This document shows, one piece after another, positions 59,301-64,000 of a stretch of 64,000 bases of DNA. Made by a program: the position numbers and the translations under genes. A model generated the notes under the pieces. It had not been told where the DNA came from. It was given only the letters and a program-made list of their open reading frames with translations, and did no database searches. Position 1 is the first letter of the stretch; each line of letters opens with the position of its first letter. Source of the stretch: Balanoglossus misakiensis (lineage: Eukaryota; Hemichordata); NCBI GenBank assembly GCA_040954595.2, contig CM082592.2, positions 5,456,001 through 5,520,000 on the forward strand, given 5' to 3'.

Positions 59301-62300
59301 ACTGTCAGGTCTCTCGACCCTCATGAGATAGATACTAGAGCTCCCTGTTGTACTGAGACGTCCCTGCTGATATGTTCCTCATATCCTCACGCTTGTAGTG
59401 TGACCTATGGTAACCTTGGTTACTGAGCACTCCAAGTTCGCAACTGTGTCCTTTCAGGCTCTGAAATGATGTAAACTGAAACAATCATTTCAATGTCTAT
59501 TTCAAGATGTATATTTATTTGCCTTTCATTTTTAGTGAAAGACTGACTTCCTATGTAACAATATCTGCACCATTCATGTTCTGTTTTTAAGGTCCCCCAA
59601 ACCTATTTCATTCAAAGCGAGAGTGTAACTTGATTTAGCAGTCATCATTTCCTCATTCTATTTGTAGCAAATTCTGTGAAATACGATATTTATTTCTTAT
59701 AGCTGTTTTTTGATACCTGATTGCTTCGTGGGCAACTTCAAGCAAGCAATTATTTGGCATGCCAATCAGCTATATTTTCACCGCTATGTCAAATGTCAGT
59801 GTGTCATATCTTCTCAGGGGTGTCGTAAACTTAATCAGTTTAATGGCATAGAGAATATATTTTTGAAAGCATAAAATTTTCTCTCAGCAACTTGTAAGTA
59901 CACAAAAAATGAACATGGCACATTACTTTTAGATACCTTGCCTGCAGCCAGTTAGGTGAATTGTGATGTCCATGTCCAATAATTTTTCCTGTGTACTCAA
60001 TTTTCGTTTCTCACCCAGGGGTGAAGAAAATAGATTATCGAAATGTCGCAAATCACCAAACGTGAGAAAACTCAAACTTAAATTGCAACATGACGTCGGT
60101 TTTTGCACAACAGGGAGTGACGAAAATTGACTTTTCAGAAAACCTTCCATCCCCTGCAGTCATTTTGCACCGTTGATATGGATTCAGTGATGTACGTTGT
60201 CACGGCAACTGTTATTTCGTGTGTGCATCCCTTTCTGTCTTTCGGAAATTTATTTTGAGGGTGAGTTTTGTCACTGCATTACATGTGTACATGCAAAGCA
60301 AAGGATATCCCAAAATAGGTTTTGTTAAAAATCAGGATTTTACAGCTAGCGGACGAACTAAACGTAATACTTGGTTGGTTGAAGCCAGTCAAAATAGTTT
60401 ATTAGCGGTTGCTCGCTGTGATTTTGAAAGCAGTGTGAAGCGTTTGAACGCTTTCATCACCATGGTTTGGTGAAAATCCATTCCTTTCTGTGGTGAAATT
60501 GGACCGCAATAAAAGGAAATGAAAAGGTTAAGATATTACAGTCTGTGTATGTCTCTAGACTACCATATCAAACTCCTCTGTATCTGTTTTATTTATTTAC
60601 TTCTCACCAAATCAAGGATACCCATTTCTAATGTCCGGATTCATATATAAACAAAGATTAACGATGTAGTAATTTACTAAAAAAATGTGTTCTGTTTGTT
60701 TGCTAAATGTTACCATAACGATAAAAAAGGGTGATGTGGAGTCAGTTTTATAGGCATTCACACAGGTCTGTCCGTCATGCATGTATAGATCATGTGATCA
60801 CTCAGTAGTAAATAATGGAACATGACATGCGGTTTATCACCGCTTAAATATTGCAAATGATAATTAATGGAAGCCGGATTATAGCATGTGTCTGCATGTT
60901 TCAGTGTGGGCGAAAAAGTAATGTCTGCGCCTCATATTCAATCCACGTGCTGCGGTCATAAATAAAAACGTTCCTCACCACTGGATGTTTGGATTCTGTC
61001 AGAGACAATATGCGAACAGCTGCAAGGTCTTTTTGCATATGGCTTGTGCATGTGTTCAGACTACTGGCAAATATTTGATGTTCTATATTATTATATATTA
61101 TAAAACTATAAGGGTGGTGTGTGAACATTGGTCCTGTGTAAAATGTGTCGTATAGCTGCCTATAAAAGCTGGTCAGTTTAGATCTAGAAGCAGTCTGTTG
61201 GAAATCTGTATGTTTGTGTGATTGGATACCACTGTTGTACTTTAATATGAATTTTGGAACATTACGAGAATCTTGTGCATCGTGGGTAATCACTACTTAT
61301 CACTCAAATACATGTAGTCTGCATGTAATTGCAATGTCAAAAGGGATACTGGTGCTGGTTGCTGGCCATACCAGGCTAATAGGATACAAATTCAGATTGG
61401 ACATACAGATTGAAGCCTAAAATGACATCTTTGCTGAATTCAGATTTCTAGAGATACATTTTAATGCGATTCACGCAGTCAGCAGTGATGTGTGATTGTA
61501 CACTACAGGCATCATCAGGGATTGCAGGCATGTAATAAAAGATCCCTGCGTCAATTTTGCGGTGGATTTGCTTTAATGGTGATAACACAGAGTTTCTGTG
61601 ATGAAATCCCAGCCCGACGTGGTGCATGTGTTTGTCATTGACGGCTACATAGTACTATAGTAGACACATGCAGATTATGTTATCAACATTGTTGAGAAAT
61701 CGCAGAATGCCTTTTAACACCAGTGGCTGTGGTTTGTGTGGTTTGTGTGGTTTGTAGAGTTGTTGCCATGTTCACGTATCCCTGTGTATTAGACGGGACT
61801 GCATAAAATAATGATTGATGAAACCTCTAATTAAATGTGATACTTGTATAAAGCTATAACAATGACCTTTCCAGGAATATATGCTCAAACTCATCAATTT
61901 TCACGGATTTGAAAAATAAAAACAATATGTCGTAGTGTTAAAGTACACTGTACAGTAGAAAAAGAGCAGTGATGTAGAAACTAACCAGAAGCTGACAAAA
62001 AAAAAACAACAACTGCTGTCAGCAACAAATTACTGACTGGAAAATTATTAGTTCAATGAAAAATCTGTGACATTTGATCTGTACTTTGGTATTTACTGTC
62101 TGTTCAGGCTCAGGTTACATGTATGTATGTTAACGTACTTTTTCATGTGATGTACAGGGGTAAGTGATGGATGTAAAACTTTCCCAGTCATGCATAAGAC
62201 AACATACAGCAAAAGCACATGAACTTGTATTTTTTAACAAGCTGTGACACTGTGACCTCGTTTAATCGTACAATGTAGATGAAAATAATCAGCATCATTG

Positions 62301-64000
62301 GCACTGAATTGGCACTATAAATCCGCCAAATTACTTTAATTGGGCAAATATAATTCAATATTGAATGACTACGTGTTAAATTCTAAATTGTACTCCTTCC
62401 TGCTACATTTATGAAAATACACAAATGTCCAAATTAAGATCATCCACACAGTAGTTCATGTATGACAATGAGCCATACATTCAACAAATGTTAATTTTGC
62501 AACTTGATTACCATAGTAACAGCCACATCCCTGTTGATTCTTATAAATGCCTTAGGGGGTATTGCATGAAACCGTCAAGACTTTTTCAGAGGCCTATTTC
62601 TCATCACAGACAACGCTAAAACCCCTATAGCTTTTAATTCATTTACACATATCCCATTATCTGTTTTTGTATTCAGGGATAGTTTTAATGACTCCCAGAA
62701 ATCGAAGATCAAATAAATGAAAGGTTTATCTAGTACGTGTACATATTATCACTGTCAACACCATTTACCACGAAATGTCAAAAGTGAACACGTCCATAAA
62801 GCTAATGGAATGAAAATTAGTTTTCCACTCAAGGCCTTTCACTCATCTTCGGCTGATGCGTTTTATCAGCATCACAAGCTCAGTGTATTCCGAGTTCTCC
62901 CACATGACTTGAGTCAAATCACACCACAGTTCTGTAATTCCTACATGACACTGTAACACCATACCTTGATGACTGAAGTGTTAGCGTCAACTTTTTTATG
63001 GTTAAAGGTTCCGAGAGAGACCCCTAAATATTTCAGACTCCGTTCCCTTCTAGTGTTTGTGTTTTGACAGTTGTCGCGATTCCGAAATGCCATTTTAATC
63101 AGCATATTCCGTTTGATATCTAGTCACCGTGGCGTCTAGGGGTTAGGATGCAAGTCATTGCAAAATATATCACATTTCTACTGGAGAACTGTGCAGATCA
63201 TTGATAAAATAATATCGCGTTTCTGTCAGAGAACTATTTGAAATATTGCAAAATAATATCACATTTCTGCCGGTGGATAATTCTCATGAGACACAGGACA
63301 AACAACATACATGTATGGCCCATCGTGTAATACACCACAAAAGTTACAATTTATGTTAGACTCAAGCAGTACACACTTTTAGCAATGACCTATGCAGTAT
63401 GACAATTTTTTTCCACATCAGACGACTGGACTCAGGGGGAACCACTCTTTGACATAGCATGATGGGGCGCAGTGCGCGAAACACGCGAGCTGAACGCGAT
63501 TTGACAGCAATCGTGGAAAGAAAGCCGCAAGCGTCGCAAATTGCTTGCGTGGCTGGACCGATCTATCCGCGCACATCAGATCAAGTCGATTGCATTGAAG
63601 CCCCTGGAGAGTCACCGACAACATCCGGTGCCATTTCACTTTTCAGCGTACAGTGGCAATCGCAGAAGAAATACGCCGATACAAGTCGATATTCGCTCCG
63701 CGCCAGACGGTGTATGGCCCCCAGGCACCAGTCGACCACTTGCTTCTTATTTCCGGCAACACCTTAATAGTCACTGCTTCTGTGCCAGTTTAGATAGTTA
63801 CGATAAAGTAAAACTACCCCACCACATTAGGGGCTGTCAACCACCTACGCCATTTAACCCCGTGTCTCTAAAACACCGTCACTGTTAACCAAAAAAGAGA
63901 TCATTAAAGGGACAAAGTCACTCATTTTGACATCATTTTGGTGATTTATAATTCTGCTATTCATGTTCTTCTGCTGACTGAAACCGGCTCAGTTACAACT
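56379..64000. other. 7.6 kb without a recognised gene
   Basis: AT-rich intergenic or intronic sequence with a 20-base C run near 57899-57916 and short tandem repeats. CpG-richer patches lie at 58080-58130 and 63440-63720. On the minus strand, 58092-58160 could be a small terminal exon (TTTCAG acceptor, then KLLSVLSLALLRSM and stop), but no partner exon was found. Frames at 60901-61293 and 63459-63888 are unrecognised and probably chance. Confidence 0.5.
63155..63275 (+). repeat. Short imperfect tandem repeat
   Basis: Three related units with ATATCACATTTCTACTGGAG, ATATCGCGTTTCTGTCAGAG and ATATCACATTTCTGCCGGTG at irregular spacing. Confidence 0.55.

Noticed and set aside
60901-61293. 130-residue minus-strand open frame in the right-hand intergenic region
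   Set aside because: No motif, no splice support, and composition like AT-rich background.
63459-63888. Overlapping plus-strand frames in a CpG-rich patch near the right edge
   Set aside because: No recognisable domain in either frame. It could be a promoter patch or repeat, but nothing supports a protein.

Overview
The window is eukaryotic, metazoan nuclear DNA. Its genes are split into many short exons with GT-AG introns of a few hundred bases, and it has AATAAA-type poly(A) signals, microsatellites and small inverted-repeat transposons. The protein set (cilium genes, a CA IV-type carbonic anhydrase, Gal3ST sulfotransferases, SEC14L, ACADS) fits a marine invertebrate bilaterian with a slowly evolving genome, such as a hemichordate, amphioxus or lophotrochozoan. 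The sequence alone does not settle the phylum.

Layout, left to right: (1) 208-9340 (+): the last 18 coding exons of USP32, a ubiquitin hydrolase, with a long 3' region to about 13.76 kb. (2) 14116-16204 (-): complete IFT22/RABL5. (3) 17280-23809 (-): complete LRRC43-like gene, 15 coding exons. (4) 24479-28287 (+): a bile-acid-CoA/acyl-CoA thioesterase (BAAT/ACOT) family gene with a peroxisomal C-terminus. (5) 29657-35741 (-): SEC14-like protein (CRAL-TRIO plus GOLD). (6) 36248-41438 (+): complete mitochondrial short-chain acyl-CoA dehydrogenase ACADS. (7) 42751-56378: a cluster of two alpha-carbonic anhydrases on the minus strand flanking two Gal3ST-type sulfotransferases on the plus strand. 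(8) 56.4-64 kb: no recognisable gene. I rebuilt exon boundaries by hand. In every complete gene the exon phases close and the summed coding length is a multiple of three, close to the human orthologue's length where I know it.

There is no operon-like system here. Some neighbours share functional themes: IFT22 and LRRC43 (cilium-associated), BAAT/ACOT and ACADS (acyl-CoA metabolism), and carbonic anhydrases with Golgi sulfotransferases (secretory products). The most interesting signals are: (a) exon-restricted high nucleotide identity between otherwise diverged paralogues, in both the carbonic anhydrase pair and the sulfotransferase pair, which suggests gene conversion; (b) several human neighbour pairs (USP32-CA4, SEC14L-GAL3ST1, ACADS-LRRC43) lying together in one 50 kb block; (c) families of hairpin MITE-like elements in introns, one with telomere-like TTAGGG runs; (d) microsatellites that overlap splice signals.
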